Under the pieces are notes generated by a model. It had not been told where the DNA came from. It searched no databases and saw nothing but the letters and a program-made list of their open reading frames with translations. Of a DNA stretch of 53,368 nt, positions 7,892 through 16,731 are shown one piece after another (the stretch's first letter is position 1; each line of letters begins with the position of its first letter). Position numbers and translations under genes: made by a program. Where the stretch lies: positions 1 through 53,368 of IMG/VR virus record IMGVR_UViG_3300042475_005524, one strand, 5' to 3'. This DNA comes from a virus.

Positions 7892-8734
7892 ATGCCCAAC
7901 ATATTAATACATCCAAATTCTGGCATACTGGAGTTCAATACAGGAACCACCGGGTCTTCTTCGCTGGATGCATCAATGAGCGGCGCCGCTAGGCTGACTT
8001 TTACAAATAGTGGAACTCTAGGTCTTACTAGCTACTCAACAGGGACTGTTGACAGATTTTTCGTCGAGGGTATTAATGGCAGATTATTTGAAGTGGACGA
8101 CGTTATGACAGGCTCATTAATGAGCGTTAACGACATTGCTGGCTTGCCAATATTTGAAGTATTTAGCGACGACAGAGTAGTGATGGGGCAATATAATCAA
8201 AATACTCTTGTTGTTTCTGGAACTTTAGTTAATATTAGCGGCAAAACGACAATTGCGGCATCTTCAACAGGACGCGCGAATTTAAATTTGCCACATGGAA
8301 CCGCTCCAACTTCGCCAGTTAACGGCGACATTTGGACAACAAATTCAGGATTATACGTTCAAATCAGCGGATCAACAGTTGGTCCACTTAGCACAGGTGG
8401 CGGCGGATCATCAAGCTTTAGTTATTATGTGGTTTCTGGTTTTACTGGAACAGCTTTGACTCTTGCTCTTGGACACGCCTCGGATTATATTAGAACAACT
8501 TCGGCCACAGCAGTCACCATTACTGTTCCTCCGACATCTGTTGTAAATTGGGTTAACGATACTGAAATTCTTTTTGAGCAAGCTGGCGCAGGGCAAATCA
8601 CATTTGCAACTGGAACTGGAGTTCTCATAAACACTAGTGAGACCCTTAAAACACAAAAACAATACTCTGTAGCTGCATTAAAAATGGTTTCTGGTAATGT
8701 ATGGACTTTGCTTGGAGAAAGGGAATTATTATAA
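7892..8734 (+). CDS. tail fibre-type structural protein
   Basis: 280 residues. The first ~160 residues are beta-rich repeats with NSGILEFNTGTTGSSSLDAS and MSVNDIAGLPIFEVFSDD, a pattern common in trimeric beta-helical phage fibres. NLPHGTAPTSPVNGDIWTT around residue 130 is the familiar linker before a fibre tip. A GGGGSSS hinge near 170 leads to a C-terminal domain (TALTLALGHASDYIRTT). Likely a short tail fibre or appendage. A candidate promoter element lies directly upstream, so it may begin a transcript. Confidence 0.7.
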   Translation: MPNILIHPNSGILEFNTGTTGSSSLDASMSGAARLTFTNSGTLGLTSYSTGTVDRFFVEGINGRLFEVDDVMTGSLMSVNDIAGLPIFEVFSDDRVVMGQYNQNTLVVSGTLVNISGKTTIAASSTGRANLNLPHGTAPTSPVNGDIWTTNSGLYVQISGSTVGPLSTGGGGSSSFSYYVVSGFTGTALTLALGHASDYIRTTSATAVTITVPPTSVVNWVNDTEILFEQAGAGQITFATGTGVLINTSETLKTQKQYSVAALKMVSGNVWTLLGERELL

Positions 8735-8748
8735 TATAATATACAAAG

Positions 8749-9261
8749 ATGCAAACTTTTCTTTACAATTTAAATACGCAACAAAGAGAAGGGCCAATTA
8801 GAGAAGGGCGCTATTTGGTTGATGGTCAACCCGGTCCTTTGCCAAATTATTTAGTTGAATTGGAAATTGTAGTAGTTGTTCCAGATCCTCCTTACAATCC
8901 CGCGACTCAAACATTAGAGCACAGATCTTACCCTGATTTGGTTAATAATAAATGGTATGAGGAAAACTATGTAAGAGATTTAACTGAAGAAGAAATCCAG
9001 CAAAGATTAGCGAAACCGCCGAATAGCTGCACCCCAAGACAGTTAAGACTAGCTTTAATCCAAAGTGGAATTTCTTTATCAGCAGTACAAGGCTTTATTG
9101 ATGGGATTGCAGATCCAATTCAAAAAGAAATCGCTATTGTAGAATGGGAATATGCTCTTGAAATCGTAAAAGAGCATCCTCTTGTACAGGCGATTGCGGT
9201 TAATTTAAATTTAAGTGAACAACAAGTGGATAATATTTTTACTTTAGCGGTAACTTTATAA
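8749..9261 (+). CDS. small fibre-cluster protein, putative tail fibre assembly protein
   Basis: 170 residues. N-terminal part: QTFLYNLNTQQREGPIREGR and VVPDPPYNPATQTLEHRSY. The C-terminal part is helical (NSCTPRQLRLALIQSGISL ... VDNIFTLAVTL). Such a 'beta start plus helical CTPRQ/RLAL segment' is common in small proteins accompanying phage fibres, so an assembly or attachment role is inferred. A TATAAT-like leader precedes the ATG. Confidence 0.55.
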   Translation: MQTFLYNLNTQQREGPIREGRYLVDGQPGPLPNYLVELEIVVVVPDPPYNPATQTLEHRSYPDLVNNKWYEENYVRDLTEEEIQQRLAKPPNSCTPRQLRLALIQSGISLSAVQGFIDGIADPIQKEIAIVEWEYALEIVKEHPLVQAIAVNLNLSEQQVDNIFTLAVTL

Positions 9262-9265
9262 TGTT

Positions 9266-12200
9266 ATGAGTTTATTGATAGATGTTCCGGTAAAATACAA
9301 TGCTTATAAAAAAATAGGAATTATAGCTAATGGTTCATCCGCAAATCATTCTTTATTTATTAATCCATTTAATAAAACTTTTGCTTGGGGAATAAATAGC
9401 AATAGTCAACTTGGAGATAATACAAATATCGCCAGATTTTCTCCTGTAATTATTGCGCTTTATGGATTAAATAAAACATTTTGCAAAATAAGCGCGGGAA
9501 ATAGCCACTCTCTTGCCATTGATAAAAACGGGCGCGCGTGGGCATGGGGAGTAAACGGCAATGGTCGCCTTGGCGATAATACACTCACTCAAAAATGTTA
9601 TCCGGTATTAGTGGTGGGTGTAATTAAAACTTTTTGTCAAATAAGCGCGGGAGGTAGTCACTCTCTTGCAATCGATAAAAATGGCCGTGCGTGGGGGTGG
9701 GGATATAATGGCCTTGGTCAACTTGGCGATAATTCAATTACCAGCAGGCTCACCCCCGTTAGCGTGTTAGGCGCCGTTAAAACTTTTTGTCAAATAAGCG
9801 CGGGAGCCAACCACACTCTTGCAATCGATAAAAACGGGCGCGCGTGGGCGTGGGGATTTAATACTAGCGGTCAACTTGGTGATAATTCAGTTATTAGTAA
9901 GCGGACTCCCGTTAGCGTTCAGGGAGGAGTAAAAACATTTTGCCAAATAAGCGCGGGAGCCAACCAGACTCTTGCAATCGATAAAAACGGGCGCGCGTGG
10001 GCATGGGGAATTAATACTAACGGTCGCCTTGGCGATAATTCAATTACAAGTAGGCTCACCCCCGTTAGCGTGTTAGGCGCCGTTAAAACTTTTTGTAAAA
10101 TAAGCGGGGGAGGTGGTCACTCTCTCGCAATCGATAAAAACGGGCGCGTCTGGGCGTGGGGACTTAATACTAGCGGTCAACTTGGCGATAATTCAGTTAC
10201 AAGTAGGCTCACCCCGGTTAGCGTGTTAGGCGCCGTTAAAACTTTTTGTCAAATAAGCGCAGCAAATAACCACTCTCTTGCAATCGATAAAAATGGTCGA
10301 GTGTGGGGCTGGGGATATAACACCAATGGTCAACTTGGTGATAATTCAATTGCTAGCAAGCGCACGCCAGTTAGCGTGTTGGGTGCCGTTAAAACTTTTT
10401 GTCAAATAATCGCAGGAGGTAGCCACACTCTTGCAATCGATAAAAATGGTCGCGCATGGGCATGGGGAGCTAATATATTTGGTATGATTGGTGATAATTC
10501 AACCTTTCAAAGACTCACGCCAGTTAGCGTTCTTGGCGCCATTAAAACTTTTTGTAAAATAAGCGTTGGATCTTTTTACTCTCTCGCAATCGATAAAAAT
10601 GGCCGTGCGTGGGGATGGGGTTATAACACCACTGGTCAACTTGGCGATAATTCAATTACCAGCAGGCTCACCCCCGTTAGCGTGTTAGGCGCCGTTAAAA
10701 CTTTTTGTCAAATAAGCGCGGGAAATGCTCACTCTCTTGCTATCGATAAAAATGGCCGAGCATGGGGGTGGGGATCAAACAATGGTCGGCTTGGTGATAA
10801 TACAACAGTTAGCAAGCGTACACCAGTTAGCGTACAGGGCGCCGTTAAAACTTTTTGTCAAATAAGCGCGGGAAATTCTCACTCTATTGCAATCGATAAA
10901 AATGGCCGTGCGTGGGGATGGGGTTATAACACCAGTGGTCAACTTGGCGATAATTCAATTACCAGCAGGCTCACCCCCGTTAGCGTGTTAGGCGCCGTTA
11001 AAACTTTTTGCCAAATAAGCGGGGGCCAAAACCATTCTCTTGCAATCGATAAAAACGGGCGCGCTTGGGGGTGGGGATTAAGTAGTGGTGGTCAAACTGG
11101 TTTAGGTGGAGTTCTTTTTTCATCTACTCCTGTCTCAATAACTGGAGCAATTAAAACTTTTTGCGCAATAAGCGCGGGAGATGGTTTTTCTACAGCAATC
11201 GATAAAAATGGTCGCGCATGGGCATGGGGCGCTAACAATGGCGGTCAACTTGGTGATAATTCAATAGTTCAAAAAACTTCTCCTGTTAGTGTTCTTGGAA
11301 CAGTAAGAACTTTTTGCAAAATAACTGGGGGCGGGGTACTAAATTCAAGTTCTTTTACCTTAGCTCTTGACAAAAATGGTAGAGCTTGGAGTTGGGGCTA
11401 TAATGGAGTTGGTCAACTTGGAAATAATGCTGTAACTTCTCAACTCACTCCAGTTAGCGTTCTTGGTGCAGTAAAAACGTTTTGCGAAATTAGTAATGGC
11501 GTTAACCAAGCATTTGCATTAGCTATAGATAAAAATGGTAGGGCATGGGCATGGGGAGTAAACGGGAATGGTCAACTCGGCAACAATACAGTTATTTCAC
11601 AACGTACTCCAGTTAGCGTACTCGGCGCAGTAAAAACATTTTGCAAAGTATCTGTAGGCGGATTTCACTCTCTTGCTATAGATAAAAATGGTCGCTTGTG
11701 GGCATGGGGAAATAATAGCAACGGTCAATTAGGAAATAATACTTCGGCAAATAGTGTTTGTACTCCAGTTTCTGTATTAGGGGCAATTAAAACATTTTGT
11801 CATATAGCTGGAGGAAATAGCCAATCAGTTGCTATTGATAAAAATGGTCAAGCATGGGGCTGGGGGTTTAACGGATCTGGTCAAACTGGAGACGGCTCTG
11901 CTACTGATAGATTAACTCCAGTAAGTGTTCAAGGCCAAAAGAAAACATTTTGCAAAATAGCTAGCGGTAACGGTGTTACTCTATCTATAGATAATTATGG
12001 GCGGTTATGGGCTTGGGGATTTAACGGAAACGCTCAAATAGGAGATGGCTCCACCATACCAAAAAGAACTCCAACAAGAGTTTGCAATACTAGAACTTTT
12101 TGTGAAGTAAAAGCCGCGAATAACCATGTTTTAGTAATTGAAAAAAATGGCAACGTTTGGGCGTGGGGCGGTAATGGTAGTGGACAATTAGCAAATAATT

Positions 12201-12556
12201 CTATTACAAGCGTTTTGACTCCAGTTAGCGTTGCAGGAGCAGTAAAAACATTTTGTCAAATAAACGCGCAAAACACTCATTCAATAGCTTTGGATAAAAA
12301 TGGAAAAATTTGGACTTGGGGAAGAAATGATGTTGGTCAACTAGGCATTGGTTCAACTATAGATTATGTTGCTACTCCTAGATCTCTTTATGGAAATAAA
12401 ACTTTTTGCAAAATAAATAATAAACTTGGCTCGTATTCCGCAGCTATAGATTATCAAGGTAGAGTTTGGAGTTGGGGACAGAATACCTCTAATCAATTAG
12501 GCACAAATAATTATATTACATGCACCCTTACTCCAGTAAGAGTTTGCGTCATTTAA
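9266..12556 (+). CDS. RCC1-repeat (beta-propeller) protein, 21 repeats
   Basis: 1096 residues made almost entirely of 21 repeats of about 50 residues, with the pattern (L)AIDKNGRAWAWGxNxxGQLGDN, then TPVSVLGAVKTFCxISAG. This is the RCC1/BLIP-II repeat of seven-bladed beta-propellers; 21 equals three propellers of seven blades. Repeats 3, 5, 6, 9 and 11 are almost identical in DNA, showing recent duplication or gene conversion. A Cys in nearly every TFC motif is unusual. No signal peptide or membrane segment. It closes the fibre block, so it is probably a virion-surface binding protein, but that is inference from position and family. Confidence 0.85.
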   Translation: MSLLIDVPVKYNAYKKIGIIANGSSANHSLFINPFNKTFAWGINSNSQLGDNTNIARFSPVIIALYGLNKTFCKISAGNSHSLAIDKNGRAWAWGVNGNGRLGDNTLTQKCYPVLVVGVIKTFCQISAGGSHSLAIDKNGRAWGWGYNGLGQLGDNSITSRLTPVSVLGAVKTFCQISAGANHTLAIDKNGRAWAWGFNTSGQLGDNSVISKRTPVSVQGGVKTFCQISAGANQTLAIDKNGRAWAWGINTNGRLGDNSITSRLTPVSVLGAVKTFCKISGGGGHSLAIDKNGRVWAWGLNTSGQLGDNSVTSRLTPVSVLGAVKTFCQISAANNHSLAIDKNGRVWGWGYNTNGQLGDNSIASKRTPVSVLGAVKTFCQIIAGGSHTLAIDKNGRAWAWGANIFGMIGDNSTFQRLTPVSVLGAIKTFCKISVGSFYSLAIDKNGRAWGWGYNTTGQLGDNSITSRLTPVSVLGAVKTFCQISAGNAHSLAIDKNGRAWGWGSNNGRLGDNTTVSKRTPVSVQGAVKTFCQISAGNSHSIAIDKNGRAWGWGYNTSGQLGDNSITSRLTPVSVLGAVKTFCQISGGQNHSLAIDKNGRAWGWGLSSGGQTGLGGVLFSSTPVSITGAIKTFCAISAGDGFSTAIDKNGRAWAWGANNGGQLGDNSIVQKTSPVSVLGTVRTFCKITGGGVLNSSSFTLALDKNGRAWSWGYNGVGQLGNNAVTSQLTPVSVLGAVKTFCEISNGVNQAFALAIDKNGRAWAWGVNGNGQLGNNTVISQRTPVSVLGAVKTFCKVSVGGFHSLAIDKNGRLWAWGNNSNGQLGNNTSANSVCTPVSVLGAIKTFCHIAGGNSQSVAIDKNGQAWGWGFNGSGQTGDGSATDRLTPVSVQGQKKTFCKIASGNGVTLSIDNYGRLWAWGFNGNAQIGDGSTIPKRTPTRVCNTRTFCEVKAANNHVLVIEKNGNVWAWGGNGSGQLANNSITSVLTPVSVAGAVKTFCQINAQNTHSIALDKNGKIWTWGRNDVGQLGIGSTIDYVATPRSLYGNKTFCKINNKLGSYSAAIDYQGRVWSWGQNTSNQLGTNNYITCTLTPVRVCVI
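9500..12000 (+). repeat. ~153-bp tandem RCC1 DNA repeats
   Basis: Near-identical blocks recur (for example aactttttgtcaaataagcg followed by cactctcttgcaatcgataa) at roughly 153-base spacing, reflecting the protein repeats. Similarity is highest between 9650 and 11050 and decays to both sides. Confidence 0.85.
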
Positions 12557-12592
12557 GATTGACTTTTGCGAAGCTTCCAAGATAATTTTCTT

Positions 12593-13372
12593 ATGGTTAA
12601 GCCCATAATTGTCGTAACTCATGAGCGTTCTGGCACTCATTTATTGATTAATTGCATTAACCACACTAATAATGGACAGTTTTATACAATTGGTTACACA
12701 TCAAACAGAAACGATTTTAATTTAAAAGGATATCTTCATACTACGCACAAAGATATCCTATGTAATGCGTATATGCCAAACTCGGTCTGCAAATCCCACC
12801 ATCAAGTAGACTTTATGGTGAATTATATAGATTTTTTATTTGCAAAGTATAAAGTTATATACGTAAAACGAAACTTGCCAGATGTTCTAACCAGTTATTA
12901 TAAATTTATTCCAAAGCCAGAGGAAAAAGATTTTCCAAAGATAGAAGAATGGGTTTTTAGCGAGCCAGACAGAGTTGGGCGCAAATATTTACAGCCTTAT
13001 TCTCCAGATCCTCACGTTATAATTGAACCGGAAAATTACGTTCATCGTTGGTACTTGCATACGAGCGGCTGGCTAAAATACGCCAATCAAATGCTAGTAG
13101 TTAATTACGAAGATATGCTGCTTGATTACAGAAATCAAAAGCAAAAGATTGAAAATTATATTGGCAGAAAAATTGCCGACAAAATTCCAGACGTAAACGA
13201 TAAGTCGCTTCCAAATTTTGGCCCAGTTAAAGGAATCATTGGTGGGCATAAAGAACTTATGTCAGAAGAGCTTCAGAAAAAAATTGAAGATCAAGTTTCT
13301 CTTTATACAATTAGAGAGAAGCATGAAAAAAGAGAACCTAGTTCTAGCCATCTCAATTGGGGATTATTATAA
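12593..13372 (+). CDS. PAPS-dependent sulfotransferase
   Basis: 259 residues from the ATG at 12593; an upstream in-frame TTG at 12566 is less likely because the fold begins at KPIIVVTHERSGTHLL. That segment is the 5'-phosphosulfate-binding loop of P-loop sulfotransferases. YVKRNLPDVLTSYY (about residues 88-101) matches the 3'-phosphate-binding motif. The family moves sulfate from PAPS to hydroxyls of sugars or small molecules. It overlaps the GT8-GT9 gene by 50 bases, so the product may sulfate a glycan built by its neighbours (inference). Phage-borne copies are unusual. Confidence 0.85.
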   Translation: MVKPIIVVTHERSGTHLLINCINHTNNGQFYTIGYTSNRNDFNLKGYLHTTHKDILCNAYMPNSVCKSHHQVDFMVNYIDFLFAKYKVIYVKRNLPDVLTSYYKFIPKPEEKDFPKIEEWVFSEPDRVGRKYLQPYSPDPHVIIEPENYVHRWYLHTSGWLKYANQMLVVNYEDMLLDYRNQKQKIENYIGRKIADKIPDVNDKSLPNFGPVKGIIGGHKELMSEELQKKIEDQVSLYTIREKHEKREPSSSHLNWGLL

Positions 13373-14921
13373 CGAAGTCGCAAAGATTACTTTGCCCTCG
13401 ATCAAGAAATACGCCGAGAAAATCGGCGCCGATTTCTTAAACGTTACAGAGTTCAATAAGTTTTATATTACGCAAAAATGGAATAAGTTCCTGATTGCGG
13501 AACTCCTAAATCAATACAAGAGAATCATTTATCTTGATGTTGATATTTTAATCAGAGATGATTGTCCGAATCTTTTTGAGGTTGTGCCCGAAAATAAATT
13601 GGGCATGTTTAACGAGGGCCGATATTCGCCGCGATTTGAATATCTTGAGCAAGCTTCAGAGTACTACAAAGAGCCACTAAAGAAGTGGGGCGGTAAGTTT
13701 TACAACTCTGGCGTGATGGTTATTTCGCGCATTCATAAGCAAATTTTCAGACTTCCAAAAGGTGTTGACTTTGTAGAAACTGATCAGCCCTACATTAACC
13801 TCCGAATCCTAAATGATAAGGTCGAGATGCATGACTTGCACTACGACTTTAATCGTATGGATATTCTTGATAAGTTCTGTGGCATTTCTCGCCTAAATTC
13901 TTATATTGTCCACTATGCTGGCGCTCCAAAGGATGTCCAAATGGGCGTTATTCTTAAGGATATCGACCAATGGGAAAGGGATAAAGAAGAGGGCTACAAG
14001 TACAAGCGTAATATCTTGATTTCTGTTACTGCTGGAATGGGCGATCAACTTTGCTCAGAGCCCGCTATCCGATACACTCAAAAAATGTATCCTGATGCAA
14101 ATATTACTGTAGTGTCGCATTTCCCGCGCTTGTTTGAGCATCTTAGCTGCCCAGTAATGACTTACGATCAGTGGAAGGGGATCAATGATGCTTTGCTTAC
14201 AATGTATACTTGTCCAGAAGACGAGCATTCGGAGCACAAGATGTCTCACGTTCTCTTCCATCCTACCGATTTCGCTTCAATGTCCATGATTAAGCGAACA
14301 ATCCCAAACAACGACAAAACAATTCAATTAAAATTGGACGCCGAGGATGTTTCTTATGTTATTGATTTGTTCAAGGACAAAGATCCTAAGAAACCTGTTG
14401 TTGTGGTTCATGCTGGCAAGTGGTGGCCTTCAAAGACCTTGCCCCTTGATTGGTGGCAGCAGATCGTGAATAAGCTTTCAGAGAAGCTGACTGTTGTTCT
14501 CATTGGTAAGACTATTGATGAGAAGCAAGGTTATCTCCCTGTACAAATTCCACAAGGCGGCTATGATCTGAGAGACCTCACAACTCTTGGTCAGCTTTTT
14601 GCCCTTATTTCGCTATCAAGATGCTTGGTCACTAACGATTCCTCGCCCCTGCATATCGCGGGCGCGTTTGATAACTGGATCGTGACATTCCCAACTTGCA
14701 AGCACGAAGACCATATCCTGCCATTCCGCAATGGAACTCAAGCTTATAAGACCAAGGCTCTACGTAAGGACCTTCTCCTAGACGACCTTGAGATTCGCCA
14801 CACAGAGTTCAAGCACGACACTATTGACTTGATTCCAAAAGGGAAAACAGTCCTTGAGTATCTCCCAGAGGTCGATACTGTCGTTAAGGAAGTAATGGAC
14901 ATTTACGACAACAAGCGATGA
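13323..14921 (+). CDS. bifunctional glycosyltransferase: GT8-like plus GT9 heptosyltransferase-like
   Basis: 532 residues from the ATG at 13323, preceded by purine-rich AGAGAAG. An earlier frame start at 13218 is rejected because it only reads through the sulfotransferase. The N-terminal half is GT8-like: YLDVDILIRD carries the DxD metal motif, followed by NSGVMVI and DQPYINLR. The C-terminal half (from ILISVTAGMGDQLCSEPAIR) is GT9/heptosyltransferase-like with VVVVHAGKWWPSKTLPLDWW and VTNDSSPLHIAGAF. The fusion implies consecutive sugar additions. The gene looks GC-richer than its neighbours, suggesting different expression demand or separate origin. Confidence 0.85.
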   Translation: MKKENLVLAISIGDYYNEVAKITLPSIKKYAEKIGADFLNVTEFNKFYITQKWNKFLIAELLNQYKRIIYLDVDILIRDDCPNLFEVVPENKLGMFNEGRYSPRFEYLEQASEYYKEPLKKWGGKFYNSGVMVISRIHKQIFRLPKGVDFVETDQPYINLRILNDKVEMHDLHYDFNRMDILDKFCGISRLNSYIVHYAGAPKDVQMGVILKDIDQWERDKEEGYKYKRNILISVTAGMGDQLCSEPAIRYTQKMYPDANITVVSHFPRLFEHLSCPVMTYDQWKGINDALLTMYTCPEDEHSEHKMSHVLFHPTDFASMSMIKRTIPNNDKTIQLKLDAEDVSYVIDLFKDKDPKKPVVVVHAGKWWPSKTLPLDWWQQIVNKLSEKLTVVLIGKTIDEKQGYLPVQIPQGGYDLRDLTTLGQLFALISLSRCLVTNDSSPLHIAGAFDNWIVTFPTCKHEDHILPFRNGTQAYKTKALRKDLLLDDLEIRHTEFKHDTIDLIPKGKTVLEYLPEVDTVVKEVMDIYDNKR

Positions 14922-15457
14922 ACAAATTCAGTTCCTTCCGCCCGCTCATGCATGAGCATGAGTATAAATTCATTGAAAAGTTCCTAAATAAAAATGACAC
15001 TTTGCTTGAGTTTGGTAGTGGCAATAGCACTATTTATTTTTCTGGAATTGTAAAGAAAGTAATTTCTATTGAGCATGACATTGATTGGGTAAATAGCCTA
15101 AATAAACTAATCAATGTTTATGACATCCAGAATATTGAATTGCTATATCAAGCAGCGCATTCTCCAGACCCAAAGCCTTGCAGATACGAGCAATTCAAGG
15201 ACTATGTGCATCTACCAGCAAACAAAAACCTAAAGTTTACCAAGGCTTTAATTGACGGTAGAGCAAGAAAGTATTGCGCCAAATATCTCTGGGATATTAT
15301 CGATGAAAATGTAGTGGTTTTTATTCATGACTTTAACCGCTCTGATTATCAAATGGCGCTAAAGTATTACGATATGATTGAGGTACTGACAGAGGGGCAA
15401 GGAATTGCCGCTCTAAAAAAGAAAAAAGAAGTCCCCAAAGAAGACTTCTATTACTAA
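14918..15457 (+). CDS. SAM-dependent methyltransferase-like protein
   Basis: 179 residues, ATGA overlap with the glycosyltransferase. LLEFGSGNSTIYFS (residues ~28-41) is a Rossmann motif I, VISIEHDIDWVN supplies the following acidic residue, and VVFIHDFNRSDY resembles a later methyltransferase strand. Probably acts on the glycan or sugar nucleotide made by the same operon. Substrate unknown. It ends just before a strong terminator, closing the operon that starts in the fibre block. Confidence 0.7.
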   Translation: MNKFSSFRPLMHEHEYKFIEKFLNKNDTLLEFGSGNSTIYFSGIVKKVISIEHDIDWVNSLNKLINVYDIQNIELLYQAAHSPDPKPCRYEQFKDYVHLPANKNLKFTKALIDGRARKYCAKYLWDIIDENVVVFIHDFNRSDYQMALKYYDMIEVLTEGQGIAALKKKKEVPKEDFYY

Positions 15458-15459
15458 TA

Positions 15460-15489
15460 AAAAACCCCCGAATTTCTTCGGGGGTTTTT
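15460..15489. terminator. bidirectional rho-independent terminator
   Basis: Perfect 13-bp stem: arm 15460-15472 (aaaaacccccgaa), loop TTTC, arm 15477-15489 (ttcgggggttttt). With A-tract left and T-tract right it can serve both the + operon ending at 15457 and the convergent - gene ending at 15509. Confidence 0.93.
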
Positions 15490-15508
15490 CTTTTAAGGGC
15501 TACTTAGT

Positions 15509-16672
15509 TTATAGTATGCTAGGGGTGTAAGCGGCGGTCTGTGTCCACACGAACACGCCGTTTGTGGTGTCTTGTGGGCTACCAATCTGAGTGGTGAAGG
15601 TGAGGTCAACACTCTTGTTATCGCCAATTGCGCTAGAATAATTTTCGCTGACAAGTTTAGCGCCTCTGATCTCATATACGATACGAGGTTCAGTACCAGC
15701 GCTACCAGGGGTCTTGAAGACGAAGGCGAGGGTCTTAGTAGTGTCTGCGTCAAGCAGGCTTGTGATAGACCCGCTGGTCTCCAGATCTGCAACGATTGCG
15801 CTCATATTGATAGTTACCTCTACAGGAAAGTCAATAACCTTAGTGAAGCCGAAACGGCTACCAAGACGCTCAAGTGTAGTACGACCAATTGGAATTTCAA
15901 TTGAAACGTTTTGAATGTGAGCAGCAGTATTGTTGGCAGGAGAGCCTTCAACGCCTGTGGGCAGATCAACAATTATACCGTCTGTAACAATTACGGTAAC
16001 GTCACCTGGGCGGAGGGCTGTAGTTCCAATACTTCCAGAAAGTGGAGGAGGAACAACAGAGGTGTTCTGGGAAGCGGTTCCAGCTTCTACGTTGATGCCG
16101 GGGCAGGTTCCAGAATTACCAGAGATAACATTAAGATTGAGTCCTTCAGCTGTAATCGATACAGTTGGCAGACCACCTACTGCGGCTTCTAAGCTGTAGT
16201 TGGTGATGTAGCCGTTGCCGATACCGATGGTTCTTGCGGAAGTCGCATTATAGATGCTTGAAGCAGAACCGTTTGCATCGTTACCTTCTGCGACCGAAAG
16301 AATATGGAAATTGCGTCCAGAAACGATACCAATGTTATTGGTGTTAACGGAAGAGTCAACAAGGCCGCTGATAAACGAAAGGGTGTTTGTGCCAGTACCT
16401 ACAGTAAAGCCAAGACCTCTTTCGTTGGTGCCAGTACCGATATAGTAAGAAAAATCAAGATTTACAGTTGGAGCCTCGATTGAGATCTGGTCAATACGAG
16501 CAAGGTTGCCAAATTGGTTAACATCTTGACGATTGATAGTAAGGCCATAGTTGGCCGATTGAACGCGATGAAGCTGGGTAATGTTGCCCGATGGGTGATG
16601 TGCTGTTGGAACAAGGGTGCCGTCAGCGACATACAGCGCTTCTGATTGATAAATTACTCTTGTGCGTGCCAT
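15509..16672 (-). CDS. tail tube-fold protein, probable major tail tube protein
   Basis: 387 residues. Three regions can be aligned by eye with the proteins at 29315 and 31047: an N-terminal NYGLTINRQDVNQFGN block leading to APTVNLDFSYYIG, a central GNGYITNYSLEAAVGGLPTV block, and a C-terminal beta-rich domain. The beta-rich, charge-poor composition and duplicated layout fit the tail tube fold of long-tailed phages. Its own terminator and apparently GC-richer codon choice point to high expression, so it is the best candidate for the abundant tube subunit (inference). Confidence 0.7.
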   Translation of the reverse strand: MARTRVIYQSEALYVADGTLVPTAHHPSGNITQLHRVQSANYGLTINRQDVNQFGNLARIDQISIEAPTVNLDFSYYIGTGTNERGLGFTVGTGTNTLSFISGLVDSSVNTNNIGIVSGRNFHILSVAEGNDANGSASSIYNATSARTIGIGNGYITNYSLEAAVGGLPTVSITAEGLNLNVISGNSGTCPGINVEAGTASQNTSVVPPPLSGSIGTTALRPGDVTVIVTDGIIVDLPTGVEGSPANNTAAHIQNVSIEIPIGRTTLERLGSRFGFTKVIDFPVEVTINMSAIVADLETSGSITSLLDADTTKTLAFVFKTPGSAGTEPRIVYEIRGAKLVSENYSSAIGDNKSVDLTFTTQIGSPQDTTNGVFVWTQTAAYTPSIL

Positions 16673-16698
16673 AAGTTTTTAGTTAAGAAGGTTTGAAA

Positions 16699-16708
16699 TA
16701 CTTTACAT
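16699..16708 (-). promoter_or_regulatory. candidate phage promoter element (ATGTAAAGTA)
   Basis: A reverse-strand TGTAAA element ending 26 bases before the tail tube start at 16672. A longer leader than at the other sites makes it a plausible separate promoter for this gene. Confidence 0.3.
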
Positions 16709-16731
16709 TTTTTTATCTAAAAATGGAATAA

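Noticed and set aside
13218-13322. N-terminal extension of the GT8-GT9 enzyme
   Set aside because: Residues read in another frame of the sulfotransferase and precede a normal GT8 start at 13323.
15509-16672. Tail sheath (contractile tail) interpretation
   Set aside because: Too small for a sheath and homologous to the proteins after the tape measure; no baseplate wedge genes seen.
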